From Rotaria socialis (lineage: Eukaryota > Rotifera > Eurotatoria > Philodinida > Philodinidae), in NCBI GenBank assembly GCA_905331475.1, contig CAJNYU010002338.1, forward strand, positions 124,001 to 188,000: DNA of 64,000 nt, written 5' to 3'. This document shows, in pieces, positions 34,519 through 46,018 of this stretch (the first letter of the stretch is position 1; each line of letters opens with the position of its first letter). A program made the translations under genes and the position numbers. The notes beneath the pieces are model-generated. The model was not told the origin of the DNA, did no database searches, and saw only the letters and a program-made list of their open reading frames with translations.

Positions 34519-36300
34519 TCATTTCTCAATCCATAATCGAATACGCTTGTAATTTCTTACATCTCTATTCACAATGCATTTTGCTGGTAAATCTTCTTTC
34601 AATCGTTCAATGAAGTCATCTTTGTCTGAAGATGTTGTATCGCCCTTACTCAATTTGTCTCTTTTACATTCACATATTAGTGCTCGAAGATTTGGCATTT
34701 TCTGAACAAGGTCAATAATGTTGTCTTGATTTTCTACTTTGATACAAAAAACTTCACATTGATGACCAAGACTGGAGTCGATCCATTTCGAACATTCGTT
34801 AGCGTTGAAAAAGACATGAAAACATTCGCAACGTTCAAAACAATCCACTCGACGAATCGATCTATTCGTAATTTTCAATGATGACAATCTTAATGCTAGA
34901 TGTTCATTTACAACTAGCGAGTAGAGAGTGGATGTTTGATTGAGTAATGACTCTAATTGATATTCAATATATGTGGAAGATTCTTGATTAGATAGATGCA
35001 GAGAAGTTAGATGATTCAACGTAGCGAAGACGGACCAGATATTTTCATGGATTGGAAGGGTGATTTTAATAGATTTAATTTGAGGACAATGAATAGGAAT
35101 TCGTTGCCTATCGTCAACATTAGGTTGAGGCAATATATTCTGTATGGAGTCATAAGCATAACAGAATGAATCGTTCGGGCACGTTGATTTGTAACATGTT
35201 CTTGAATCTAATACGTACAAATCGTCGATAAACATCGGTAAAGTATAAAAATAAATATTATCACACACGCTCTGTGAATCCCATTGACATTGAATAAACC
35301 AGCCGTGATCATCAAGCCAAAATGGAGTTCGAAATGTATTCAAGAGTGCTTCAATAAGTTCTTGTATGTTTTGATTTTCTTCACATTTGAAATGCATTCG
35401 AAATCGAACTATTTGTAGATTTGGCAGATGATTAACTATGATATGTTTCCATTGATGTCCGTTCAAATAAAAATCTTCTGTTCTGACTATCAGACGAAGT
35501 AAATGTGATGCATTTTGAAGAAGGCACCGAAGACCAATATCAGAGAAACGAGCATAAAGATGTAATGCCGTGAGCGCAACAGGTACTTTGGGAGATGATT
35601 CAACTTCGTAATCGTAACCAAGAGTCACTCGAAGATATCGAAGTCGAGGCGTATATTCGAATAAATGACTTATATCATCGCAAATGAATTGTAGATGTAC
35701 CGTGGAAAAATATTCTATCGAGGACGATATGGTCGATAAACTGGATAGAGAAAATTGTGTTACCATCGAAGGGCTATTTAGAGTGCAACGAATCAATCTT
35801 GGAAGGAGCCATATCTGATTGATCAAACAATCGAAATGGACACTATTTTCAGTGAAATAATTCGTGATTGTTAAATACTTGAGATGAATCGTACATAATG
35901 AAGACTCGTTGATGATTCGATTGATTTTTTCTAAGGAACCGATGTGTACCAATGAAAGTGATTGTAAAATAGTGAATTGATTCAACGTTAAATTGTGCAA
36001 CAAAAAGCGATGATATAAAAAAGGGGTTTCTATATCATTCGAAAAACATATTTGAATGACACGATCGTCAATTAGTGGTAAATAACGTTGACAAATAAGG
36101 TCGAAATCATATTTGGATACTGATCGAAAATCCAGTTGATAAGGCGAAAAATGTGCAAGAAGAAGTGTGTTAAATCGAGTATTCAAATCGCCAAATGCGC
36201 AAAGAATATGAATACCATCTAGATACTCGAATACTTCTATGAAGAGTTCATTCGCTAACGTCTCCAGCTGCGTCATGTTTTGTCTTTCTTTTAACAGCAA
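34519..36300 (-). CDS. F-box protein, single exon, LRR-like
   Basis: A 593-aa intronless frame. An F-box spans about residues 12-50 (LETLANELFIEVFEYLDGIHILCAF...LNTRFN), followed by a long leucine-rich but irregular region that would recognise substrates (for instance LRYLRVTL, LTALHLYA, LTSLHLSN). A Cys-rich patch occurs near 385-400 and again near 500. The second Met (MTQLETL, residue 9) is as likely a start as the first. It belongs to the same kind of family as the gene at 16658 but is not closely similar to it. Probable SCF adaptor; target unknown. Confidence 0.85.
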   Translation of the reverse strand: MLLKERQNMTQLETLANELFIEVFEYLDGIHILCAFGDLNTRFNTLLLAHFSPYQLDFRSVSKYDFDLICQRYLPLIDDRVIQICFSNDIETPFLYHRFLLHNLTLNQFTILQSLSLVHIGSLEKINRIINESSLCTIHLKYLTITNYFTENSVHFDCLINQIWLLPRLIRCTLNSPSMVTQFSLSSLSTISSSIEYFSTVHLQFICDDISHLFEYTPRLRYLRVTLGYDYEVESSPKVPVALTALHLYARFSDIGLRCLLQNASHLLRLIVRTEDFYLNGHQWKHIIVNHLPNLQIVRFRMHFKCEENQNIQELIEALLNTFRTPFWLDDHGWFIQCQWDSQSVCDNIYFYTLPMFIDDLYVLDSRTCYKSTCPNDSFCYAYDSIQNILPQPNVDDRQRIPIHCPQIKSIKITLPIHENIWSVFATLNHLTSLHLSNQESSTYIEYQLESLLNQTSTLYSLVVNEHLALRLSSLKITNRSIRRVDCFERCECFHVFFNANECSKWIDSSLGHQCEVFCIKVENQDNIIDLVQKMPNLRALICECKRDKLSKGDTTSSDKDDFIERLKEDLPAKCIVNRDVRNYKRIRLWIEK

Positions 36301-36682
36301 AATAGTATCGTACGGAGAAATGTGTGATTTAATGTCGAATAAAAAAACAAAATACGTTCTGTTGATAGTCGTTCTTTCATTCTTCCTCTTCTAACATTAT
36401 CAATATTGAATCAATGAATCATTTTTTCTTTACAGTGTTTTTCTTCGTTTTGGTGTTATGATCAAAAACACAACTTGACTTCAAGCTGAACACTGTTTAT
36501 TGAAACGAAAACAAGACTGATTGGTAAAACTATACGAATAACATGAGCTATAAATGTATTTTTTTTTCTTTGAGCAATCGCTAGCATCACACTTAGTTTT
36601 GTAATGATATGATTTTGAGCGTAATTCTGTACGGTTCACTCTTATATTTCCGAATAGTTTACAAGATAGTCAATGAAATGTG

Positions 36683-36726
36683 AGAAAAGAAAAGAAAAGA
36701 AAAGAAAAGAAAAGAAAAGAAAAAAG
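36683..36726. repeat. (AAAAG)n microsatellite
   Basis: About eight AAAAG units in intergenic DNA. Confidence 0.9.
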
Positions 36727-38477
36727 AATTGTTTTCTATCATATTGCTGGCTGTGTATGACCGAGGATTTTCCAAACTATGAACTAGTGCTGATACGACA
36801 ACTGAACCGTGATATTTGAGCTTCCATAGATTATCAACTTGAACAATTTTGATCTTGATAAAGGTGCTTAAAAATAACTGGAAATGAAATGAAGTTCTCG
36901 TTCCCGTGAAACAATCTTGCTCTGTATGCATATGCAAATTACTGATTACGCGCAGTAGTTCTTTGTCTGTGCGTTCGTGGTACATCATTTTATGCTAGAA
37001 CACGTTGTCAAAACTCTGATTTCGATTGAATAGATAGTAACTTGTTTGGATTAGCAGAATGATTATGATCGGTCATCAGCAGAAATTCAGTATTTTTAAT
37101 AGTTAGACTACTAGTTCATTATGATAAAGATATCACCAAGTTGCTTGACTTTTCTTTGGTATATTTTTATTAAAAACCATTAAAAAAAGTGTTTCATATT
37201 GATCTATAGATGATCATATATACGACTGACAGCACTACTAAAAATGCATTGATTTCAAGTATTTGCTCGTATTTCGTTTCTTTTCTCATAAATCTTTATG
37301 ATGCATTCAATGAGATGGCTAATCAAGTATCGAGAAACTTATCTTTTTTACATAGAAATATTTTCTATCTCAACAAACTACGTAAGAAAGTTGTTTAGAA
37401 ATAAAAAAGTGTTGTTACATAATATGATGAAGGTCAAATCGCAATGAACTATGTATGGCAAACTATTTGAATAGAGTTCATATTAGGAGTTGATTCTCTT
37501 GTTTTCTTTGTTCACATTTTGACTTTTTTCCTTCTAAACTATTTGGAAAATTTAAATATTTTGCTAATTCACACATAGGTTTTCATGTTTAGTCTATCTT
37601 TTATTATTATCATCATCACATTGGTCTACCATTTTCTAAATTTTTCTAATAGCAATAACTGGCGACCTCATGAGCCCTAACAGTGCTGTTCAATTATAAA
37701 CAGAAGAAAAAGAAAGCGAACTAGAGATTGGGTTGGGTGATAAGAAAAGAATGACACGAGTGAATAGAATAGAAGAAATGCATTTATTCATGCTAAGATA
37801 ATAAACAAACAAGGACGAAACAAATGAATAAATAGAATAAGAAAGTATGATACCACATTAAATAACATGGTATAAAAGAGATGGCGATATTTAAAATCAA
37901 ATATAGAGCTAGTTATAGATGTAATACATGTAGTAATAAAATGTTATATATATATATATTTATATTTACTTTTTTTATTTGAGATTTATTGCACAGTGAA
38001 AACACGAAAAAAATCAATACAGAAGAAAAAACATAAACTAACGAGAAGGAACTGAGGAAAAGATATTAGAAGAGAAAATTAAAAAGAGGAAAGCTGTAAA
38101 GATCATATTATTCTTCTCTGTTGTATAGTCACTAGTAAAATTTAGCCTAACTGCAAGTAAGACGATGTCAAAAAAGTTGGTATCATCTGCGTAGTCAGCA
38201 CAAGTTATCGCTTATCTATATCATTATCGCATTACATATTTATCCTTTACTTTCGTGTCGACCGGCAATTGTTTGCTTTATATATTGTATTCCTTATTCT
38301 AATGCACATAAGCTTTCTGGTTTTTTTTACCATTTTTCATAATAAAATTTACTACTGTTTGCACTCTTTTCCGATACGCATTTTTTATCACTCGTCTTGT
38401 CTGATCTTGATATTATATGTCACATCACATACAGACTTTATCCTATATTGGTAGAAGAATAATAGTAACCTGCTAAG

Positions 38478-38565
38478 TAGGGGTGGGCCGTTGACTTTAA
38501 TTTGAGTTAATTAAGTGGTTTTACTTAACACTTAATATTAATTTAATGTCAAGTGCCACCCCTAA
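38478..38565. mobile_element. 88-bp hAT-like MITE, short copy of the family at 62821
   Basis: Ends TAGGGGTGGGCCGTTGAC and, inverted, TAGGGGTGGCACTTGAC. Flanks ctgctaag (38470-38477) and ttgctaag (38566-38573) agree at 7 of 8 bases. The interior motifs TTTGAGTTAATTAAGTGGTT and AACACTTAATATTAATTTAA also occur in the copy at 62821-63082, so this is an internally deleted copy. Confidence 0.82.
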
Positions 38566-40147
38566 TTGCTAAGTGTTACGGTAGAACAAAAGCAACTAAT
38601 TTATTTAACGTGTTTTAGTCGCTATTCTATTTACTTTGGGATTGCCCATTCTTTCACTGTGTACTACTTGTCTCTCTGCCGTTCAATACTGCACACTCAT
38701 TTTGTCTTCCATACAACATGTTTTATCTTTTCACCTCTCGTTTGTTGCTAAAATCTTCAAAGACGTTTTTGTGCAATAGGGAAATCGAATGATAGCTTGA
38801 AAGTTCTGATTTGTACGTATGGGAACAATACATGAAATAACACTATACCATCAATTTTATCCACAATTAACAAAAACTTGTTATTAAAGCAATGAGTCGT
38901 AATACTAATCGATATTATTAACAATACTTACAAATATAAGTATTTAGCACAAGATAAAATACATCTCGGCGGTTTTGGGTACGATGATCAAGATACGATT
39001 CATTTATCTATTAAAAGTGGTCTACTATTGAATCAAAAGCAATATGTTTGATTCTCAAATTATTAAAGATATCCTATCAAAATATCAATTTAGATTACTT
39101 TTCAACTGTTTACATATGTCGAATAAAGCTGATGGAAAGAATGCCTGGCAAAGTAGAATGGTCAAGTGGCAGCTGCTTTTAAATTGACACAAAGCTCGAT
39201 TAAAGTCGGCTGATTTTGAAGAAACCGTGATGATATGATGAAAAGGTTTTCTATCCAAGTGATATACTCTTGCTCAATCAATAAAATATTGTGTTAAAAC
39301 ACACAAGTTGGTTGTTACTGATCGAAAAAACTTGGGCTTTTATAGTGTATTTTTGAAAGCAAGAGTCCGAAAGTAAGTCTTGGGTGTACTCAAATGACCA
39401 CCAAGATTTGATTAGAAGATAATGAAATATACTGACTCCGCAACAATGACAACAAAATATTAATTGTCTAAAATGATTTAGAACATAATTATAATGATAA
39501 AAATAAATCATCACATCCAGCAAACATGATGATAGTAGAAACATGACTAAGAGTAAAAGTTATGTAATTATGAAGCCACAAATTTTATTACACTAAAATC
39601 AAGGAAAGGAAATTATCGATTTATCAGATCATTCCTCAGCAAACGATGAACTTTGTAGACAATCTGTAGAATAGTACCAAAATATGATATTCAAAATGGT
39701 TTTAAGAACGGTAATATTTAGTAGCTATGCAGTATGTAAAGAAAACTAACTTGGTAATTCTGTGATGATTCTATAAAACTTACGAAAGCTGTAGACGACT
39801 TGTCGATTACCAACCTAAGCTACATTGATGAACCGTGCACATGGTCGCAGCAATGAGTTTAACAAGTTGCTATGAGGAAATCAAACAGCAACAATGGCGA
39901 GAAGCAAATATAAACGAAATTAAGTAGAACAGAAAATTTACTAAACTGTTTTTCTTTTAATAATGTGAAGAATGTTTGCTGCAGTAAATTTATAGATAAT
40001 GTCTTAAAATAATCATCTGTAGCTTCTTATATCTTTTATTGCTATTTATCTATTTTTACAAAAGATCTCAAATATTTTAAAAATGAAATCAAACTTTCGA
40101 CAGATATCTTCTTCTTTTCTAGAATAATTGTCGATTACATCACTGAA

Positions 40148-41137
40148 ATGTCGTCAGAACCTGATTCGACATCAGAAACAAGAAAATTGCGAGAAGTGTA
40201 TCCAGCAATAGAACCCTATAATACTGGAATGCTGAAAGTATCGGAAATTCATACTCTGTACTATGAAGAAGTCGGAAATCCTGCTGGTAAACCGATTGTA
40301 TTTGTACATGGAGGACCAGGTGGTGGAACAGATTCACGTGATCGACAATTTTTTGATCCACAAGCATATAGAATTATTCTATATCATCAACGTGGTGCTG
40401 GTAATTCGACACCCAGTGCATGTTTAGAACAAAATACAACGTGGGACTTGGTCGATGATTTAGAGAAACTACGTAATCATTTTAATATTGAACAATGGGT
40501 TGTATTTGGTGGTAGCTGGGGGTCCACATTAGCTTTGTCTTATGCCGAAACACATCCGGATCGGGTTAAAGGATTAATTTTGCGTGGTATATTCTGTTGT
40601 CGTCGTAAGGAACTATTGTGGTTTTATCAGGACGGTGCTTCAATGATATTTCCTGATGCATGGGATAAATTTTTAGAGCCCATACCCAGTGTGGAGCATG
40701 GTGACTTAATGTCAGCATATCATCGTCGTTTAACTGGTACAGACGAACAGGAAAAGTTAAAAGTTGCCACCGCATGGTCTGTGTGGGAGTTAGCAACATC
40801 ACGTTTATATATTGATCCATCATATATAGCTCATGCAACAGATGATGCCAAATTTGCTGTTGCTTTTGCTCGTATTGAAACACATTATTTTGTAAATGGA
40901 GCATTTATGAAAGAAGATGGTCAATTGATTAAAAATGCTGATAAAATAAAAGATATACCTGGTGTCATTGTTCAAGGTCGATATGATGTCGTTTGTCCAG
41001 CTTATACGGCTTGGGATTTACATAAGGCATGGCCAAAAGCGGAATTTCATTGGGTGGACGATGCTGGACATTCATCTAAAGAAGTTGGAATAGTTCATGA
41101 ATTAATCACTGCAACAGACAAATTTCGAGAATTATAA
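40148..41137 (+). CDS. Proline iminopeptidase (alpha/beta hydrolase, S33 family)
   Basis: Intronless frame of 329 aa covering the full family length. It would remove N-terminal proline from peptides. Visible motifs are the oxyanion HGGPGG (54-59), the nucleophile elbow GGSWGS with Ser123, an Asp at about 280 (QGRYDVVCP) and a His at about 308 (DAGHS), completing the triad. The usual DQRGxGxS motif reads HQRGAGNS, with His for Asp. No signal peptide: cytosolic. The family is common in bacteria, fungi and plants and sparse in animals; with the absence of introns, transfer is plausible. The first Met is followed by a typical short N-terminal extension. Confidence 0.93.
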   Translation: MSSEPDSTSETRKLREVYPAIEPYNTGMLKVSEIHTLYYEEVGNPAGKPIVFVHGGPGGGTDSRDRQFFDPQAYRIILYHQRGAGNSTPSACLEQNTTWDLVDDLEKLRNHFNIEQWVVFGGSWGSTLALSYAETHPDRVKGLILRGIFCCRRKELLWFYQDGASMIFPDAWDKFLEPIPSVEHGDLMSAYHRRLTGTDEQEKLKVATAWSVWELATSRLYIDPSYIAHATDDAKFAVAFARIETHYFVNGAFMKEDGQLIKNADKIKDIPGVIVQGRYDVVCPAYTAWDLHKAWPKAEFHWVDDAGHSSKEVGIVHELITATDKFREL

Positions 41138-42634
41138 ACTCTAACACGACTTTCCATTGATTATTTTTTTTATTGATTCATTTATTCATGTTTTGTTCTG
41201 TTTATGTGACTTTTTCACTTTTCGCCACTAATTTACTAATAAATACTTATGACATCACGTTGAGTGTAGAAAAACTGAATTTCAAATTTACGCATCAGAT
41301 GTATGAAGAGAACTAGCAATGGATAATATATTCGTTTATTCAAGAGTAATCATCCATTTTTATTTATTAGGAGTAATACAGATGTCCAACCATAGGTGTA
41401 ATCATTGATCACTTAGATCTGACAATTTCTTACAGTCATGAACAATATTTTACAGTTCAAAAGTAAACGAGATAGTAAATGTTTTTCGATTTAGCGAACA
41501 ACGTAAATGTTGAACCATACTATTGTTCGTGATGTTTATGATCGTATTTGAATTTGGAATAGTCAATTATGATTATCTCCTTTTTTTCCATGCACATGAA
41601 GAGTTTCATGGTCATATGCACAGATTTCAAATATTTAGTATTATTCTATTTCGTAGCTTATGTAAATACTACTACTAATGGTACAGAGTATATTGAATTA
41701 TAACTGATGGATTTCATGTCTCTTATATTAGCTGAAGATAACTGATCGAATCTTGTAATTTTTTAAGCAAAACTCATTGGAAAAGTTCTGCGCATAAAAA
41801 ACGATTAGTTACATTTTACATTCTACATTTTACATTTTGTCAAATAAATATGCTGCATGATCCCAATGAAATTTTTAAATGTAAAATCAGATTCTCTTAA
41901 ACAACAAATCAATACTAAACATCAACATGCCACTTACTAGTTGAGAGTTTCAATGTGCAAACAAAATAAAGCTAAATTGGTAGAAAACGATTTTATTCAA
42001 TTAAAATAACTGAACTGTATTTTATCTACATATCAAAATTAATCAAAAAAAACTATTTCTTATTCATCATCGTATGTTATTTTATTAAAAGTCTAGTCTG
42101 AGAATAAGAGAAGGAACAGCAGTGATAGTTCCCAATTATACTCGAGGCATTTTTTTCTTCGTCAACACAAACAGTCGTACATAGTAGTAATTTGAAGCCG
42201 CGTTGAAGTTGCAATCATTCTTTCTGTGAACGCATTTTGTTTTTTTTTCACATGAAAAAAGTGTAGTGATGTTGTTGGTAGTTGTTGTTTTCGATAGACC
42301 ATCGTTCTCATAATCGTCAAATCAAATCAGAGATCGTTTAAAAAAAACAAAGTTTCACATCTACTACCACTTTACGAGTAAAGAACGAACAGTGAGCCTG
42401 CGGTATGTGAAATAAAAAGAGAAAGCAAGACGTCTTTGCAATGTTATATGCATACACTTTTCAGAATCGAACAATTTCAACTGTATTGAGTTTCTTCATT
42501 TTCAAAACCGCAGCTAAGTATGGACATCAAAACTACAGAATGTTATGTTTTTTTTCTCTTTTTTGATCGGTAACAGTATTATTATTATCATCACCACGAC
42601 GACTTAATAGTCTACTCTTCATTTATATCAAACG
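41138..42634. other. Intergenic, peptidase to BTB-NPH3 gene
   Basis: 1.5 kb without recognisable genes. It should contain the peptidase 3' end and the promoter of the BTB-NPH3 gene. A run of ACATTTTACATTCTACATTTTACATTT (41813-41839) is a small local repeat. Confidence 0.45.
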
Positions 42635-44425
42635 ATGGATTTCGAAAATTTTCGTCGTACTGGTGAATTATCTGACATTACAGTTATAGTTGATAAAACT
42701 GAATTCAAATTGCACAAGTTTCCATTATTCACAAAAAGTGATTATTTCAAAAAAGCGATAGCATCAGCATCGGCACCGTATGTTATTCGACTGGATAATG
42801 ATCTTCCAGGTGGTGTGAAAGTTTTTGATCAACTTGCAGATTATTTCTATTCAATTCCGATATCAATCGATCGTAAAAATATAGTTTCATTACGTTCAGC
42901 GGCCTGTTTTATCGAATGTGATTCATTAAGTGTATCTCTTGACAAACATTTTGATGAAATCATTTTGAATTCACGAGCAAAATATGATCTAAGTATTCCG
43001 TTAGCACTACTTGGACAATGCACAGGTGAATATCAAACATGGGCTAAACAAACACATATGATTGATAGATGTATTGAATGTATCATTCAATTATTAACCA
43101 TGGATATCGATTTGCAAATGGATAAATTTGACCGAGAAACTATCGCTCGTCTACCACTTGAATGGATAATTGAATTAATTAAATCATGTCCCACAGAAAA
43201 TCAATACTCTATTCTTCCTTTAGTTAAACATTATGTAACAATGCATGTACTTGAACAAAACCAACCGCAACAAATCATAAGTTTATCATCGGGGCAAAAC
43301 GAAGGAGAACATCAAAGTGCTTTTACACCTGTTACAAAAAAAGAAGATATACCAGAAACAACTGCTGATGAAAAGCGAACAATAATCGACGAAGTTGTTG
43401 AAACATTAGGTCATACTCTTCAACAACTGCCAGTCATTTGGCTTAATTCAATTTATGAAAAAGCATTAGAATTAAAATGTAAAAACGAATCAACATTGTC
43501 ATCCTACATTATACAAGCGATTCTCAACTCAACGGACCTTGATGGCAGCATGGAAAATATTTCCGATGACGTTATGGCAAGATTATTAGAGCGTATGAAC
43601 AAGCATAAGCAAGATCATCTTGAAGATCCAAATCTATTAGAAAAAGTAATTGGTTTTTATCAAAAATAAATAAATAAAAATATTTTTTATTCGCAATTTG
43701 CTTAGTTATCAACATTAATAGATTCCTATGTTGAGCAACTTCGTCAACGAGGTAAACTTACAAGTGAACAATTCGTGAAATTAGCCTCATGCATACCAAA
43801 AGAAAAGCGTAACTCCTACGATAGCCTTTTACTTGCGCTTGATGAACTTCTGAAAAATGGTTTGTTGAATTATTTTTCTTTCGATCGAAGAATAGTTTAG
43901 TTTGATATAATATAGAAAAATCAACGCAATTAAGTGATGTTGAAAGAGAAGAATTGCTGCGTCAAGTCGACTTTTCACGTGTTAACGAAGAAACAATTGC
44001 AGCATGTAAAAATAATACACTTATTCCACAACAGCTCATCACGGATGCAGCATTGGCTTTGTGTCTTAAACTAAGAAGACAATTAGAAGAAACTCAAAAT
44101 CGTTTATACTTAGTTGAAAGTGAATTGACTAAAACTCGCGTAACTTCTCTCACCAGTTCTAGTAATATATCTTTTGTTTTTATTTCTTTAGCTACTTTTT
44201 ATTTTTTAATTAGAATATCGATTACGTCATTTTGATTCATCATTCCGTTTTTCATCTCGATCTCGTACTGCCGATACAAATTCTTATGATTCACCGAGAA
44301 GTAGTTTAAGTTCTAGTTATTTAAAATACAATCATGAAACTGATTTTGATTATGGATTGCCATCGAGATATCTTTCATCAGCTTCAAATAGTCGATATGG
44401 TTCTTATTCTACTTATCGTTATTAA
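42635..44425 (+). CDS. BTB-NPH3 domain protein (plant NPH3/RPT2-like architecture)
   Basis: Four exons, 42635-43645, 43706-43859, 43916-44161 and 44214-44425, join in phase to 540 aa. The BTB domain (about 10-105) is of the NPH3 kind: SDITVIVDKTEFKLHKFPLF, LPGGVKVFDQLADYFYS, then NIVSLRSAACFIE. The NPH3 domain follows, with LPVIWLNSIYEKAL, the conserved late block LIDSYVEQLRQRGKLTSEQF...IPKEKRNSYDSLLLALDELLK and LSDVEREELLRQVDFSRVNEE...ACKNNTLIPQQLI. A coiled coil (LRRQLEETQNRLYLVESEL) and a Ser/Tyr-rich tail end the protein. In plants these proteins are CUL3 adaptors downstream of phototropin and in auxin transport. Here a CUL3 adaptor role is plausible; a light role is not implied. The 50-60-nt introns and codon use match neighbouring animal genes. 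Confidence 0.9.
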
Positions 44426-44824
44426 AGACAGATTAATGAAAACGTTTCTTTTTTTTGTCTGTAGAATGATTAGACAAATGAAAAGTTAGTACTCGACTAA
44501 ATATTTTGGTTTTCATCTAATTTGAATAAAATTAATTTTTACGCTATTTTCGTCAGCAGCGATTGATGAGTTTATTTTTTTCACGAATATATATATTTCA
44601 TGACACAGCTCTCAATGTAAAAGTGATGAGAGAAATGCACATTGATGTGCTTTTTCTTCTTATCTACTACTATTTCATGCGAGGCTTCTCCCTTCAATTC
44701 ATGAAATAAAAAAGAAAAAGATGCATTTTTCTCGATTGCATTTTCACCTGTTTTATTAATATGCAATATAAAAAGGATAGAATTTATTTTCATCACTCAT
44801 TCAATCAATATTCAATCAAGTAAT
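44426..44824. other. Intergenic
   Basis: AT-rich 400 bp between two plus-strand genes; nothing recognised beyond the expected 3' end and promoter. Confidence 0.45.
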
Positions 44825-45184
44825 ATGAGATTATCTTCGTTCGCCTTTATTTCTATTTTACTGTTTGTTTTATCAAGTCAGGTTGTACAGGCACAGTTTT
44901 GGGATATGCCAACAGGTATTTTACTTAAACGTTTATTCTTCTACGATAAAAAGTAAACAAAAATCAACAAATTTGCTATAGGTCGATGCTGGGGTAACTT
45001 CGAACAATATCGTCAATGTGCTTCAACATGTCCAGATACATGTAATGATATTCGATGGCCAAATCCTTACAAAATATGCAATTTAATGTGCAGAATGGGA
45101 TGCGAATGTATCCAACCTTTCGTGCGTCTAAATGAAAATCCGATGAGTCCATGTGTTCATCCACGTCGATGCCGATTTATGTGA
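44825..45184 (+). CDS. Secreted TIL-type cysteine-rich peptide (probable protease inhibitor)
   Basis: Two exons, 44825-44915 and 44982-45184, give 97 aa. A clean signal peptide (FAFISILLFVLSSQVVQA) precedes a mature chain with ten cysteines in the trypsin-inhibitor-like (TIL) pattern: CWGNF, CASTCPDTC, CNLMCRMGCEC, then CVHPRRC at the end. TIL domains inhibit serine proteases or occur in secreted matrix proteins. The reactive-site residue would lie before GCEC, around RM, but this cannot be proven. The ORF on the opposite strand is a shadow. Confidence 0.88.
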
Positions 45185-46018
45185 TTTGAATTAATCATGA
45201 ATGATAGATTCATTCTGATTTTTTTTTCTATTCAATAAAGAAATATTTGATAATTTTCTTTGGTATGAACTGCATATAATATTTTTCTTCATATATGTGA
45301 GATACTATATTTGCAACAGTTATGCTTATATTTACATTACAATTGGATCTTTGTAATGCTACAGACAAGTTAAACTTCTATGCCTTATTTCATGGACGTG
45401 CTATACGAAGATAAATGAACGATGAAACTGATCAATAGGATCCAATTCAATCAATATGCGCTGTAGTCTTTCTTTTGAAATATCAAGCTTTTACGTGCAT
45501 ATGTTTAGATATCGTCCAATTCATGTTTGATATGTTAGTAATTCGATTAGATCCTCTCAAGAAAAGAGACGCTCCTAGCTCAAATTTTGCTATTAGCAAT
45601 TTAGAATGAAGTCTACGACTGAGATTTAAATCAGGTATAGCTGCTTTATTGCCTAAAAACAATAACGTCATTAGTCTAAATTCACATTGCTATTGAATGT
45701 AACTGAGGCAGATAGAATATTGATGTAAATCATAATCCGAGGATTTCTGTTGTCTGTAGACAAGCGATGAATCTTTAACGAGATTGACGCATATACATTG
45801 TTCTGGAAACAAAAAGACTGACCAGATAAGAACGAATCATAGACAATAGGGATACAACTAAATATCGTAAAAACTACTTTCAAAAGATCTTTCAACTGAC
45901 AAACCATAGAGATATGAACCGTTGAGCATTATGAATAAGCAAAAAGAAGACTGAAAATTATTTTAAAAAAAATCATGATACAATGAGGAGAAGGAGAAAG
46001 AAGGATTTGTTGTTGGAA
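45185..46018. other. Convergent intergenic region
   Basis: Between the stops of the TIL gene (+) and the LIM gene (-). Minus-strand frames at 45483-45671 and 45671-45907 show no homology. Nothing else seen. Confidence 0.5.

Larger units (their letters stand above)
36301..40147. other. Long intergenic stretch, no gene recognised
   Basis: 3.8 kb of AT-rich DNA. It contains an (AAAAG)n microsatellite (36683-36726) and a tiny hAT-like MITE (38478-38565). Open frames at 36659-36988, 37210-37398, 38269-38454, 38566-38751 and 39278-39544 have no recognisable homology and lack splice partners. Confidence 0.5.

Noticed and set aside
36683-36726. Repeat array as a CRISPR or telomere-like tract
   Set aside because: A simple AAAAG microsatellite without spacers; no CRISPR array exists in this eukaryotic window.
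40566-40904. Minus-strand 112-aa frame in the peptidase gene
   Set aside because: Antisense shadow with no homology, while the plus strand has all catalytic motifs.
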